Shown piece by piece: positions 27,258-36,969 of a stretch of DNA of 64,000 nucleotides. The stretch lies in contig NZ_CAUFUE010000005.1 in NCBI RefSeq assembly GCF_959029255.1, positions 62,001 to 126,000 on the forward strand. Direction: 5' to 3'. How positions within the stretch are numbered: the first letter of the stretch is position 1; every line of letters starts with the position of its first letter. The position numbers were made by a program, and so were the translations under genes. Source of the stretch: an uncultured Bacteroides sp. (GTDB lineage Bacteria; Bacteroidota; Bacteroidia; Bacteroidales; Bacteroidaceae). Below the pieces are notes generated by a model. That model was not told the origin of the DNA, ran no database searches, and saw only the letters and a program-made list of their open reading frames with translations.

Positions 27258-28451
27258 ATGAAACGCATGAAATTTTTTACTTTATTCTTTAGCATTGCCT
27301 TTGCAACATTGGCATGCAGTAGTGAGAGCGAGACAAACCCTCAACCTACACCTACTCCCAATCCTGATAATAGTGGTGGAAATTCCACCGATGTGGAATT
27401 TGCCAAAGGGGCCGACATAGGTTGGTGTACTGAGTATGAATCCAAGGGGTACAACTTCTATAATGCTGCCGGTGATAAACGGGAGTGTACGGCTCTGATG
27501 AAGGAATTGGGGCTTGATGCCATCCGCATTCGCGTATGGGTAAACCCGAGTGAGCATGGTAATTGGTGTAATACCGCTGATGTTGTGGAGAAAGCCAAAA
27601 GGGCGAAAGAGCAGGGCATGGATGTGATGATAGACTTTCATTACAGTGACTGGTGGGCGGATCCTGCTCAGCAGAATAAGCCTGCAGCTTGGGTCGGCAA
27701 AAGTTTGCCGGATTTGAAAAGTGCGCTAAAAGACCATACGGTGAATGTGCTTCAGGCTTTGAAGACTGTCGGAGTCACTCCTAAATGGGTGCAAGTGGGC
27801 AATGAAATCCGTCCGGGCATGTTGTGGGACAAAAACGCGGCATTGAGTGGCGCATCTTATGATGTCAAGGAGAAGGACTTGAAAAATGCTCCGGCAAGTG
27901 CTACTGATAAAGTGGTTTATCCCATGAATTGGGCTAATCTCGGTGCTTTCATTACTACCGGATATGATGCTGTGAAGTCTGTTTTCGCCAATGCCATTGT
28001 TATTGTTCATTTGGATAATGGATGGGACAGCGGCTTGTTCAACTGGTTCTTCGATGAACTGAAGAAGAATGGCGGTAAGTGGGATATGATAGGTATGTCG
28101 CTTTATCCTTATTGGTCGCGCGATGCAAAAGAAAACTATACACCGGATGCTGTTATTACGGATTGCATCAACAACATCAAAGCTTTGAGTTCTAAGTATG
28201 ATTGTGATGTGATGGTGGTGGAGACCGGTATGGAGTGTGCCGATGACAAAGGGAATTTGGCTGGTTCTTCTGTGCTGGCTGCAGGGAAGAGGCAGTTGGC
28301 TCGTCTTCTGAAAGAGTGTAAGGAGAGTACTAACGGTCGTTGTAAGGGCGTGTTCTATTGGGAACCGGAGTGTAAACCGAGCCAATATCGTTTAGGTGCG
28401 TTTACTGAAGATGGCCGGCCTACGGTGATAATGGATGCTTTCAGTGAGTGA
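27258..28451 (+). CDS. GH53 arabinogalactan endo-beta-1,4-galactanase, lipoprotein
   Basis: A 397-residue lipoprotein: signal MKRMKFFTLFFSIAFATLAC, then a Pro-rich linker (NPQPTPTPNPDN). The rest is a GH53 barrel, starting FAKGADIGWCTEYESKGY and containing AIRIRVWVNP and DFHYSDWWADPAQQ. The acid/base is the Glu of QVGNEI (about residue 183) and the nucleophile the Glu of VVETG (about 322), both present. It cuts beta-1,4-galactan, the side chain of pectin, at the cell surface. It is followed 50 bp later by a GH2 enzyme, which would take galactose from the released oligosaccharides. It is preceded by the HTCS gene, the likely activator. Confidence 0.95.
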   Translation: MKRMKFFTLFFSIAFATLACSSESETNPQPTPTPNPDNSGGNSTDVEFAKGADIGWCTEYESKGYNFYNAAGDKRECTALMKELGLDAIRIRVWVNPSEHGNWCNTADVVEKAKRAKEQGMDVMIDFHYSDWWADPAQQNKPAAWVGKSLPDLKSALKDHTVNVLQALKTVGVTPKWVQVGNEIRPGMLWDKNAALSGASYDVKEKDLKNAPASATDKVVYPMNWANLGAFITTGYDAVKSVFANAIVIVHLDNGWDSGLFNWFFDELKKNGGKWDMIGMSLYPYWSRDAKENYTPDAVITDCINNIKALSSKYDCDVMVVETGMECADDKGNLAGSSVLAAGKRQLARLLKECKESTNGRCKGVFYWEPECKPSQYRLGAFTEDGRPTVIMDAFSE

Positions 28452-28501
28452 TTTTTTTGCAGTTACAAAAAAGTTTTTCCAAATAAATAGACTAGGTAAA
28501 T

Positions 28502-30985
28502 ATGAGAAATATCCTATTACTATACAGTTTGTGTTTCTTTTCCCTGTTTGCTGTTCGCCTTCATGCGCAGCGTAGTGAGTGTCTTCTCGACAAGAACTGG
28601 AAGTTTATGAAAGGAGAAGTAGTGGAAGCCGTTAAGCCTGAGTTTGACGATAGCAACTGGGAGGCTGTCAATGTTCCGCACGACTGGGCTATCTTCGGTC
28701 CTTTTGATCGCAATCACGATTTGCAGGAAGTGGCGGTGACGCAAAACTTAGAGAAGCAGGCTTCCGTCAAGACCGGACGTACGGGGGGATTGCCTTACGT
28801 CGGTGTAGGATGGTATCGTACCACGTTTGATGCTCCTGCCGACAAGCGTACGACGCTCATTTTCGACGGTGCCATGAGCGAGGCTCGTGTTTATATCAAC
28901 GGACAAGTAGCGTGCTTTTGGCCTTTCGGTTACAATTCTTTCTATCTTGACGCTACACCTTATATATATAAGGATGGTACACCGAACATTCTTGCTGTGC
29001 GTCTTGAGAATAGACCGCAGTCTTCTCGTTGGTATCCGGGTGCGGGATTATATCGCAATGTTCGATTAGTGACTACGGAATCGGTACATGTCCCCGTCTG
29101 GGGTACGCAACTCACTACACCCCATGTGGCGGAAGACTATGCTTCCGTCCGCCTGCGGACTATGGTTGCCGGAGCCGGAGATAAGAATGTTCGCATCGCT
29201 ACGGACATCTTCTCACACGACGGCAAGGTGGTGGCTGCCAAAGACGATACCCGCAAAATTAATCATGGACAGCCTTTCGAGCAGAATTTTTTGGTGAATG
29301 CGCCTTCCCTTTGGTCGCCCGAGACACCTTATTTATATAAGGCTGTATCCAAGATTTATGTGGATGGCAAGCAGGTGGACGAATACACCACCCGCTTCGG
29401 CATCCGCAGCATAGAGATTGTTGCCGACAAGGGTTTCTTCCTGAATGGTAAACACCGTAAGTTTCAAGGCGTCTGCAATCATCATGATTTAGGCCCTTTG
29501 GGCGCAGCCGTTAATGTGGCGGCGCTTCGCCGACAGCTTACCTTGCTCAAGGATATGGGCTGTGACGCTATACGCACTTCCCACAACATGCCTGCACCGG
29601 AACTGGTGGAACTTTGCGACGAAATGGGTTTCATGATGATGATAGAACCTTTTGACGAGTGGGACATTGCTAAATGCGGGAACGGTTATCATCGTTATTT
29701 TGACGAATGGGCGGAAAAGGATATGGTAAACATGCTGCGCCACTATCGCAATAACCCGTGTGTTGTGATGTGGAGCATAGGTAACGAGGTTCCGACCCAA
29801 TGCAGTCCGGAGGGGTATAAGGTGGCTTCTTTTTTGCAGGATATCTGTCACCGCGAAGACCCTACACGCCCCGTTACTTGCGGTATGGATCAAGTCAGTT
29901 GTGTGCTTTCCAACGGCTTTGCCGCCATGATTGATGTTCCCGGATTCAATTACCGTGCCCACCGTTACGTAGAAGCTTATGAAAATCTGCCGCAGAACAT
30001 CGTACTAGGTTCTGAGACAGCTTCTACGGTCAGTTCGCGGGGAGTCTATAAGTTCCCGGTGGAACTGAAGAAGCATGTGATGTACGATGACCATCAGTCT
30101 TCCGGTTACGACACAGAGGCTTGTTCCTGGTCGAACGTACCCGATGAAGACTTTGCCTTGGCTGACGATTATAACTGGACTATCGGGCAGTTCGTATGGA
30201 CCGGATTCGATTATTTGGGCGAGCCTTCCCCCTATGATACGGATGCCTGGCCCAGCCATAGTTCTCTGTTCGGTATCATCGACTTGGCAAGCCTTCCGAA
30301 AGATCGCTATTATCTGTACCGCAGCCTTTGGAATAAACAGGCGAACACCTTGCATGTACTTCCTCACTGGACGTGGCCGGGTAGGGAAAGAGAGAACACG
30401 CCGGTTTTTGTCTATACCAATTATCCTGAAGCAGAACTGTTTGTCAACGGCAAGAGCTATGGCAAACAACGCAAGCTGACGGTGCAGGAGAGCAAGGCCT
30501 TGCAAGGTAAAGATTCGTTTGCCCTGCAGCGTCGTTACCGCCTGATGTGGATGGATGTTCCCTATCAGCCGGGCGAGGTGAAAGTAGTGGCATACGATGC
30601 CTCTGGTAAGCCTGTCGAAGAGAAAGTGATTCATACTGCCGGGAAACCACATCACCTGGAATTGGTACCTGACCGTACTCGTCTTGCCGCCGACGGCAAA
30701 GATTTGGCGTATATCACCGTCCGTGTAGTGGATAAGGACGGCAATCTCTGTCCGACAGACAGCCGCATGGTAAACTTCTCTGTGAAGGGTTCCGGAAAGT
30801 ATCGTGCTGCCGCTAATGGTGATGCAGTTAACCTTAACTTGTTTCATCTGCCCAATATGCCTGCTTTCAGCGGACAGTTGACGGTGATTGTGCAAAGCGG
30901 TGAACAGGCTGGTGAGATTACACTGGAAGCAAAGGCGAAAGGGTTGAAAACGGGAAAGCTTGTACTCCACGCTTCTGCAGACTGA
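28502..30985 (+). CDS. GH2 beta-galactosidase-like enzyme
   Basis: An 827-residue GH2 enzyme with a signal peptide (MRNILLLYSLCFFSLFAVRLHAQ), so probably periplasmic. The order is jelly-roll domain (residues 30-200; DNSNWEAVNVPHDWAI-like motif), immunoglobulin-like domain, then the catalytic barrel with CNHHDLGPLGAAVN and RTSHNMPAPELVELCDEMGF. The acid is the Glu of WSIGNEVPT (about 429), the nucleophile the Glu of LGSETAS (about 504). C-terminal domains of the DUF4982 and Ig-like type follow. Pairing with the GH53 galactanase suggests it acts on beta-1,4-galacto-oligosaccharides. A hairpin at 31034 closes the transcript. Confidence 0.92.
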   Translation: MRNILLLYSLCFFSLFAVRLHAQRSECLLDKNWKFMKGEVVEAVKPEFDDSNWEAVNVPHDWAIFGPFDRNHDLQEVAVTQNLEKQASVKTGRTGGLPYVGVGWYRTTFDAPADKRTTLIFDGAMSEARVYINGQVACFWPFGYNSFYLDATPYIYKDGTPNILAVRLENRPQSSRWYPGAGLYRNVRLVTTESVHVPVWGTQLTTPHVAEDYASVRLRTMVAGAGDKNVRIATDIFSHDGKVVAAKDDTRKINHGQPFEQNFLVNAPSLWSPETPYLYKAVSKIYVDGKQVDEYTTRFGIRSIEIVADKGFFLNGKHRKFQGVCNHHDLGPLGAAVNVAALRRQLTLLKDMGCDAIRTSHNMPAPELVELCDEMGFMMMIEPFDEWDIAKCGNGYHRYFDEWAEKDMVNMLRHYRNNPCVVMWSIGNEVPTQCSPEGYKVASFLQDICHREDPTRPVTCGMDQVSCVLSNGFAAMIDVPGFNYRAHRYVEAYENLPQNIVLGSETASTVSSRGVYKFPVELKKHVMYDDHQSSGYDTEACSWSNVPDEDFALADDYNWTIGQFVWTGFDYLGEPSPYDTDAWPSHSSLFGIIDLASLPKDRYYLYRSLWNKQANTLHVLPHWTWPGRERENTPVFVYTNYPEAELFVNGKSYGKQRKLTVQESKALQGKDSFALQRRYRLMWMDVPYQPGEVKVVAYDASGKPVEEKVIHTAGKPHHLELVPDRTRLAADGKDLAYITVRVVDKDGNLCPTDSRMVNFSVKGSGKYRAAANGDAVNLNLFHLPNMPAFSGQLTVIVQSGEQAGEITLEAKAKGLKTGKLVLHASAD

Positions 30986-31033
30986 TAGTCTCCTCGGTTA
31001 ATAAATTCAGTCTGTTAACTGTAAACTGAAAAG

Positions 31034-31077
31034 AATTTCCTGCTTTTGTGTATTGCTATACAGAAAGGCAGGAAATT
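31034..31077 (+). terminator. Stem-loop after the GH2 gene
   Basis: AATTTCCTGC..TTTGTGTAT pairs with ATACAGAAAG.GCAGGAAATT around a TGCT loop, starting 48 bp after the stop. No T-run follows, so it may protect the mRNA 3' end or terminate weakly. Confidence 0.6.
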
Positions 31078-31377
31078 ATGATTGGTTTGGTATACTTGAT
31101 AATACCTTTTAGTATTGTATTTAGCATAGAAGACACAAGGGCGCAAAGTTTTTAACTAGACGGGCAAAACACCTGAAGTTAAAATACGACAAGCCAGACT
31201 GTCAAATTGATTTCCAAACAGTGCTTATTAGGTGCTTCTTGTCTTTGAATCACCTGTTTTGCTGACGTGCTCGCTTTCCCAAAAGCCAGAAATAGAGCGG
31301 AAACGTCTGATTTGAAGTATAAATATGCGACGTTTTTACTGAATATACCTTGATTTTACGCTTTCCGAAAGAGGAAT

Positions 31378-31465
31378 GTTAACTTCTTGCACAAGAGATG
31401 TTAACTTCCCACACAAGAGATGTTAACTTCCAGCGCGAGGGATGTTAACTTCCATCATGGGAAAG
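31378..31465. repeat. Four 22-bp tandem repeats with a GTTAACTTC core
   Basis: GTTAACTTC begins at 31378, 31400, 31422 and 31444, a period of exactly 22 bp. The core is extended as GATGTTAACTTCC; the other 9-10 bases of each unit vary (ACACAAGA, AGCGCGAG, ATCATGG). It is in the 1.1-kb gap before susC, about 650 bp upstream of its start. The rest of 31078-31377 shows no gene. Confidence 0.85.
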
Positions 31466-31638
31466 ATGAACATTTTTCTTGAGAGTGCTCTTTTTCTCCC
31501 CGGAAAAGAGCGCTTTTTTGTAGGCAATCGGTTGCTTTTCGTCTATTTGAGTTGTACTTGTTTTTATATTCGTCTATCCATGAAGGAAATACGATTTTTC
31601 ATTCCCGTATTTCCGCTCGCATCTGCCAACGGGTAGAA

Positions 31639-31959
31639 TTACGCGATTCTCAGGGATGCAGTAAATACAAAGTGTCTGATATTCCGTTCCAATTTCTCTA
31701 CCATGGCGATGCGCGACAAATAGAATTCAAAGTACCTTTCTGCCTTGATTTGTCTATTTTCTGTTCTTTTATGTCCAAAATCTGCTTTGCGGCAAATGTC
31801 CATACCCTTAAATTTGCTTGCGAAATGACGAACTAATATCATTTGTTTGTAAGAGCATGTCGGTTTCAGATAAATGAAGGCTTGCTGCTTCAAGAACGTG
31901 CGATATAATGCAATCGTTTGCATTGCATAAACTTTATATTTAGCAGTTCTTTTATTCAT
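31639..31959 (-). CDS. Possible small basic protein
   Basis: A 106-codon frame with an ATG at 31957-31959, beginning MNKRTAKYKVYAMQTIALYR and rich in K, R, Y and F. No family recognised. It lies in the long leader between the GH2 gene and susC, and the LacI-type operator at 31910 falls inside it. It may be chance or a decayed gene. Confidence 0.25.
   Translation of the reverse strand: MNKRTAKYKVYAMQTIALYRTFLKQQAFIYLKPTCSYKQMILVRHFASKFKGMDICRKADFGHKRTENRQIKAERYFEFYLSRIAMVEKLERNIRHFVFTASLRIA
31910..31922. promoter_or_regulatory. LacI-type operator, site 2, before susC
   Basis: GCAATCGTTTGCA, the exact reverse complement of the 13-base site at 23065-23077. It is about 45 bp upstream of the probable susC promoter and 190 bp before the start codon. 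Confidence 0.6.
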
Positions 31960-31965
31960 TGTTAG

Positions 31966-31999
31966 TTTGTTAAAGACTATTTTTGTTTCGTTATATTTA
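31966..31999 (+). promoter_or_regulatory. Possible promoter of the sus operon
   Basis: TTTG (31966-31969), 22 bp, TATATTTA (31992-31999): close to, but not a full match of, the Bacteroides consensus. It leaves a leader of about 95 nt containing a small GCATC/GATGC stem. Confidence 0.35.
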
Positions 32000-32100
32000 T
32001 GATGTCTTAGAAGAGCATCCTGAAAGATGCGCTGAAAATGGTTGATTATTCATAAAATATATATAGGTAATTAATATTGTTAACTTTAATTTTTAAATGC

Positions 32101-35100
32101 ATGAAGCAAGTTAATCTTAGAATCTATCAAACGATTCTTCCCCTTTTATTAGGGTTATTCTTGTCAGTTGGCGTTTATGCACAGAACATCACTGTGAAAG
32201 GGCATGTGAAAGATGCCATGGGTGAAGTGATAGGCGCAAATGTCATTGAAAAAGGTAATCCGTCGAACGGTACCATTACCGACTTGGATGGTAACTTTAC
32301 ATTGTCTGTTCCCAAAGGAGCAATTCTTCAAGTTTCTTTTATTGGTTATCAAACGCAGGAAATAGCAGCTGCTTCTTCTGTGATTGTGACGCTGAAAGAT
32401 GATTCAGAATTACTGAGTGAAGTGGTTGTCATCGGTTACGGTGTGGCCAAGAAGAACGACCTGACTGGTTCGGTTACGGCTATTAAACCGGATGAGAAGA
32501 ACAAAGGTTTGGTTGTAAATGCTCAAGACATGATTCAGGGTAAGATTGCCGGTGTGAATGTTAATACTACTTCGGGGGCTCCAGGTGAGGGTGCTCAGAT
32601 TCGTATCCGTGGTGGTGCGTCATTGAATGCCAGCAATAATCCGCTTATCGTAATAGACGGTATGCCTATGGATAATAACAATACGAAAGGTATGAATAAC
32701 CCTCTTTCGCTTGTTAATCCGAATGATATTGAGACTTTCACCGTACTTAAAGATGCATCCGCTACAGCAATCTATGGTAGCCGTGGTTCTAATGGTGTAA
32801 TTATCATTACTACTAAGAAGGGACGTAAGAATCAAGCACCGAAGATTTCATACAACGGAACGTTGTCTGTAAGTACAATCGCAAAGAAACTTGACGTGAT
32901 GAACGCTTCGGAATATGTGAATTTTATCAAGAATGCTTATGGTGAGGAATCAGCAGTCTACGCAGGTCTTGGATGGAAAAAACACAATGAAGATGGTACG
33001 CCGGATTTCTCGGCAGGTACATATGATACTGATTGGCAGGATGAAGTCTATCGCGCGGGTATAAGCCATGACCACAATGTCAGTGTTACCGGTGGAGTAG
33101 GTAACGACAAATGGGCGATGCCTTATCGTGTCAGCGTAGGCTATACGAATCAGGAAGGTATTTTGAAAGGCTCTGATTACAGTCGTTTTACGGCAGGATT
33201 TACTCTAAACCCTTCATTGCTCAACGAACATCTTAATTTCAATATTAATGCTAAATATTCTTACTCAAAGACGAACCCCGGTGGTACGGATGCTATTGGT
33301 GCCGCCATCACTATGGATCCGACCCGTCCTGTGACAAGTACAGATGAGCAGTTTAAAAACTGGGGTGGTTATTGGCAATGGACAAAAAATACATCAGAAT
33401 TTGATCCGACTTTCCCGTTTGCACGTAATGACGATGCTCCTAAAAACCCGGTGGAACTGATTAATAACTATACGTTCAACAAGAGTGCCAATGTTCTTTT
33501 GGGTAACTTTGAGGCTGACTATAAGATACATGGTTTCGAAGATCTTCGCCTGCACATGAATCTATCAGGAGAGTATGCTGATGGTGGAGAGTATTCCAAC
33601 AATAGTCCATATTCCACATACGGCTTCTATTATGGCGGCATGAGTGAGGAAAAGGAAAAGAAGTATAACCTTATCGCTACGGCATACGCACAATATTATA
33701 AAGACTTCAACAAATCACACCATTTAGATGTGATGTTGGGTTATGAGTATAGCCACATGAAATATTGGGGTGATAAATGGGATAAGAATTATTATCCATC
33801 AACGAATGAAGGTCATTACGATGACGGTACGCCGAAGGCTGGAACAGTAAATAGCTCTAATAATAATTATTGGAGAGGTCAGACTTATCTTGTTAGCTGG
33901 TATGGTCGTGCTAACTATTCGCTTCTTGACCGTTATCTCTTTACATTTACTGCGCGTTACGATGGGTCAAGCCGTTTTGCAGATGGTCAGCGTTGGGGAT
34001 TTTTCCCTTCTGCAGCTTTTGCTTGGCGTGTTAAAGATGAGGCTTTCTTGAAAAATGTAGATGTTGTCAGTGATTTGAAGTTCCGTTTCGGTTGGGGTAA
34101 GACTGGTCAGCAGGATACTGGTAAAGAGTATTATACCGCTATTTACAAAGTGAGCACTAGTGACAATCATCGCTATCCTGTTGGTCCTAACAATCCAGGT
34201 ACACTTTATCAGCCCCTGCCTTATAACGATGACCTTACTTGGGAGACAACAACGACATGGAATTTAGGTCTTGATTACGGTATGTTTGACCAAAGACTTG
34301 TCTTGAATGTTGATGCTTATTATCGTAAGACTACAGATTTGCTCTCTACTCCTACAATTCCCGCAGGACAGAATTTTGATAATGCACTTTTGCTTAATGC
34401 TGGTTCTTTGAAAAACACCGGTGTCGAGGTTGCACTCTCAGGTAAACCTATCCAGACAAAAGACTGGTTCGTAGAGCTTGGTGTGAATGTTGCATACAAT
34501 AAGAATAAAATTACTGAACTCTATGGTGGACGTGATGTTATTGAGGCAGGGATGAAGGTTGGTACTGACCAACAAATCACATATCACAAAGTCGGTCTTC
34601 CGGCTAACTCTTTCTGGGTTTACCAGCAGGTGTATGATGAGAATGGACGTCCTGTTATGGGAAGTTACGTGGATCGTAATGGTGATGGTAGCATTGATGA
34701 AAACGACCGTTATTACTACAAGAGTATCACAGCGCCATGGACCGGTGGGTTCAATTTTAAGATAGCTTATAAGGACTGGGATCTCGGTACAAACTTCAGA
34801 GCAAGCTTTGGTAATTATGTATACAATAACATCGAATCTGGTAAGGCAAACTCTGCCGAACTTTATAGTTCTAAGGGCTACTATGAGAATAGCACGTTGG
34901 ATATTGTAAGACTTGGATGGAGTTCCTATAATTATCCTCTCACAGATTACTTTGTACAAAATGCAAGTTTCTTGAAGTGTGACAACATTACACTTGGATA
35001 CAATTTTGATAATCTCTTTAAGAGCGGAAAATACAAAGGTGTGTCTGGGCGAATTTATGCTTCATGTTCAAATGTCTTTACTATTACAAAGTATAAAGGA

Positions 35101-35187
35101 CTTGATCCGGAGCAGACTTCCGGTAAAGAGAGCAGTCTTTATCCGCGCAGTCGTACTTTCCTTCTTGGATTGAATCTTAATTTTTAA
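32101..35187 (+). CDS. susC: SusC-type TonB-dependent outer-membrane transporter
   Basis: A 1028-residue SusC/RagA-type porin. The ATG at 32101 gives MKQVNLRIYQTILPLLLGLFLSVGVYAQ as signal peptide. Residues 26-85 are the carboxypeptidase-like domain (VKGHVKDAMGEVIGANV, DLDGNFTLSVP, SFIGYQTQE); the TonB box region reads ELLSEVVVIGYG; the plug has GAQIRIRGGASLNASNNPLIVIDG and ATAIYGSRGSNGVIIITTKKG; the barrel ends LLGLNLNF. It imports glycan fragments together with the SusD protein. The order C-D-E-F-G, and a close SusG, make starch or malto-oligosaccharides the likely cargo. susD follows after 20 bp. Confidence 0.93.
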   Translation: MKQVNLRIYQTILPLLLGLFLSVGVYAQNITVKGHVKDAMGEVIGANVIEKGNPSNGTITDLDGNFTLSVPKGAILQVSFIGYQTQEIAAASSVIVTLKDDSELLSEVVVIGYGVAKKNDLTGSVTAIKPDEKNKGLVVNAQDMIQGKIAGVNVNTTSGAPGEGAQIRIRGGASLNASNNPLIVIDGMPMDNNNTKGMNNPLSLVNPNDIETFTVLKDASATAIYGSRGSNGVIIITTKKGRKNQAPKISYNGTLSVSTIAKKLDVMNASEYVNFIKNAYGEESAVYAGLGWKKHNEDGTPDFSAGTYDTDWQDEVYRAGISHDHNVSVTGGVGNDKWAMPYRVSVGYTNQEGILKGSDYSRFTAGFTLNPSLLNEHLNFNINAKYSYSKTNPGGTDAIGAAITMDPTRPVTSTDEQFKNWGGYWQWTKNTSEFDPTFPFARNDDAPKNPVELINNYTFNKSANVLLGNFEADYKIHGFEDLRLHMNLSGEYADGGEYSNNSPYSTYGFYYGGMSEEKEKKYNLIATAYAQYYKDFNKSHHLDVMLGYEYSHMKYWGDKWDKNYYPSTNEGHYDDGTPKAGTVNSSNNNYWRGQTYLVSWYGRANYSLLDRYLFTFTARYDGSSRFADGQRWGFFPSAAFAWRVKDEAFLKNVDVVSDLKFRFGWGKTGQQDTGKEYYTAIYKVSTSDNHRYPVGPNNPGTLYQPLPYNDDLTWETTTTWNLGLDYGMFDQRLVLNVDAYYRKTTDLLSTPTIPAGQNFDNALLLNAGSLKNTGVEVALSGKPIQTKDWFVELGVNVAYNKNKITELYGGRDVIEAGMKVGTDQQITYHKVGLPANSFWVYQQVYDENGRPVMGSYVDRNGDGSIDENDRYYYKSITAPWTGGFNFKIAYKDWDLGTNFRASFGNYVYNNIESGKANSAELYSSKGYYENSTLDIVRLGWSSYNYPLTDYFVQNASFLKCDNITLGYNFDNLFKSGKYKGVSGRIYASCSNVFTITKYKGLDPEQTSGKESSLYPRSRTFLLGLNLNF

Positions 35188-35207
35188 TTTAAATAAAAAG
35201 GATAATC

Positions 35208-36941
35208 ATGAAACTAAATAAAATAAAAACAATATTTCCCGCAGTTGCTCTTTTACTGACTGTAAGTGTGAGTTCCTGTATGGATGATCTTGAGAAAGGG
35301 AATATAGACCCTACTGTAGAGGCTAATCCAAATCTTTTGGCTCTATACAGTAAGTGCTATGCCGGTCTCATCATGGAGGGTAACGATGGTAATGCAGACT
35401 TTACTATAGAAGATGCAGGTAAATCGACACTGCTGCGTAATGTCTTCAATTTTAATGAACTTTCAACTGATGAGGCTATTTGCTGGTGGAGTGACGGTGG
35501 TATCGTTGATATTGGTTATAACCAATGTATGCCGGGGACTGCAACACTGAAATTCCTATATTATCGTCTAATGTCCAATATTACATTCTGTAACCATTAT
35601 CTAAGCCTTGATGTGGCACAGACAGACAAAACGATGTTGGCAGAGGTACGTTTTATTCGTGCATATAATTATTTCCTAATGCTTGATTTCTTTGGTGATC
35701 CAACATTTATTGAGACTATTACATCTGCGATTCCTAAACAAGCGCATGCCTACAATGATAAGTTTGATGAGGGGGCTACATACACTCGGGCAGAACTTCT
35801 TCAGTTAGGACGTGAATTTCTTTTCAATTGGGTAAAAGGTGAACTTGAAACTGCTGAATCCGATATGCTTCCTGCAGAACCCAAGACTGATAGCGATGCA
35901 AACTATGGTCGTGCTGATAAAGCCGCTGCTTGGATTTTATTGAGCCGTCTGTACCTTAATGCCGGTACTTATCTCAATAACGATGGTCAGAATAATCCAC
36001 ATTGGGATAAGGCTTTGGAGTATGCAGAGAAAGTTATTAGTTCAAACTATGCGCTTTTTGATGACACCAAGATTTCCGCACAGGCTAAAGCTAATGGTTA
36101 TCGTCCATACGACCTTCTTTTTATGGGCGACAACGGTTCAAACGGTGCTAGTTGCGAAGCTATCCTTCCGCTTCTTCAAGATGGAAAGATTACAAAAGGA
36201 TATGGCGGCTCGCTTTTCTTTATCGCTGCTATGTGGAACGATAAAATGTCAACTGTAACCGACCTTTCTGCTGGTACTACGGGTAACATTTGGTCAGGTA
36301 TGCGTTGCCGTCCTCAGTTAATCGAAAAGTTTACTAACAATCCGGAGTCATTTGTTGGAAAGTCAACGGCAGATATCCGAGCTTTAAATATTGACGATCG
36401 TGCACTTATTTGGGGGAAAGGTTCAGATAGTGACAAGCGTACACTTGATCTTGGTAACAACTCCGGTTTCTATCAGGGTTTGGTGACCACAAAATGGAAT
36501 AACAATTATTCTACTGGTGGAAGTTCACACGACTCGTTCGATGTAGACACAGACTTCTTCCTGTTCCGTGTGGCAGAGGCTTATCTCAATGCGGCTGAAG
36601 CAGAAATGCACATAAATGGGGAGAGTTCTACAAAGGCGAAAGATTATATTGATCTTTTGCGTAAACGTGCTCATGCAACTACTAGTGGTTCTTACAATCT
36701 GAACTATATTCTTGACGAGCGTTCGCGTGAGTTTTATTTCGAGGGCCTTCGCCGTACCGACCTTATACGTTATAATCAGTTTGGTGGTACACAAGCCACA
36801 TATAACTGGTCATTTAAGGGAGGTAATGTCAATGGTGTAACTTTCGACAAAACAAGAAATCTGTTCCCACTTCCGTCATCGGAGATACAGGCCAATAGCA
36901 GCCTTGTACAGATTGATGGTTATAACGAGACTGAAAAATAA
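35208..36941 (+). CDS. susD: SusD-type starch-binding lipoprotein
   Basis: A 577-residue SusD/RagB lipoprotein, with signal MKLNKIKTIFPAVALLLTVSVSSC. It shows the helical TPR-like framework (LAEVRFIRAYNYFLMLDFFGD about residue 142-162; AAAWILLSRLYLNAGTYL), and late in the protein the FRVAEAYLNAAEAEMHINGES motif, DERSREFYFEGLRRTDLIRY, and ending FPLPSSEIQANSSLVQIDGYN. SusD caps the SusC barrel and binds the glycan. It is in the sus operon between susC and susE. Confidence 0.94.
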   Translation: MKLNKIKTIFPAVALLLTVSVSSCMDDLEKGNIDPTVEANPNLLALYSKCYAGLIMEGNDGNADFTIEDAGKSTLLRNVFNFNELSTDEAICWWSDGGIVDIGYNQCMPGTATLKFLYYRLMSNITFCNHYLSLDVAQTDKTMLAEVRFIRAYNYFLMLDFFGDPTFIETITSAIPKQAHAYNDKFDEGATYTRAELLQLGREFLFNWVKGELETAESDMLPAEPKTDSDANYGRADKAAAWILLSRLYLNAGTYLNNDGQNNPHWDKALEYAEKVISSNYALFDDTKISAQAKANGYRPYDLLFMGDNGSNGASCEAILPLLQDGKITKGYGGSLFFIAAMWNDKMSTVTDLSAGTTGNIWSGMRCRPQLIEKFTNNPESFVGKSTADIRALNIDDRALIWGKGSDSDKRTLDLGNNSGFYQGLVTTKWNNNYSTGGSSHDSFDVDTDFFLFRVAEAYLNAAEAEMHINGESSTKAKDYIDLLRKRAHATTSGSYNLNYILDERSREFYFEGLRRTDLIRYNQFGGTQATYNWSFKGGNVNGVTFDKTRNLFPLPSSEIQANSSLVQIDGYNETEK

Positions 36942-36969
36942 AATTAAACAGTAAATTAAGAAACGTAAT

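Noticed and set aside
31378..31465. CRISPR array
   Set aside because: Only four units, 9-13 bp cores and about 9 bp of filler; far too short for repeats and spacers, and no cas genes nearby. The array at 20414-20480 was rejected for the same reason.
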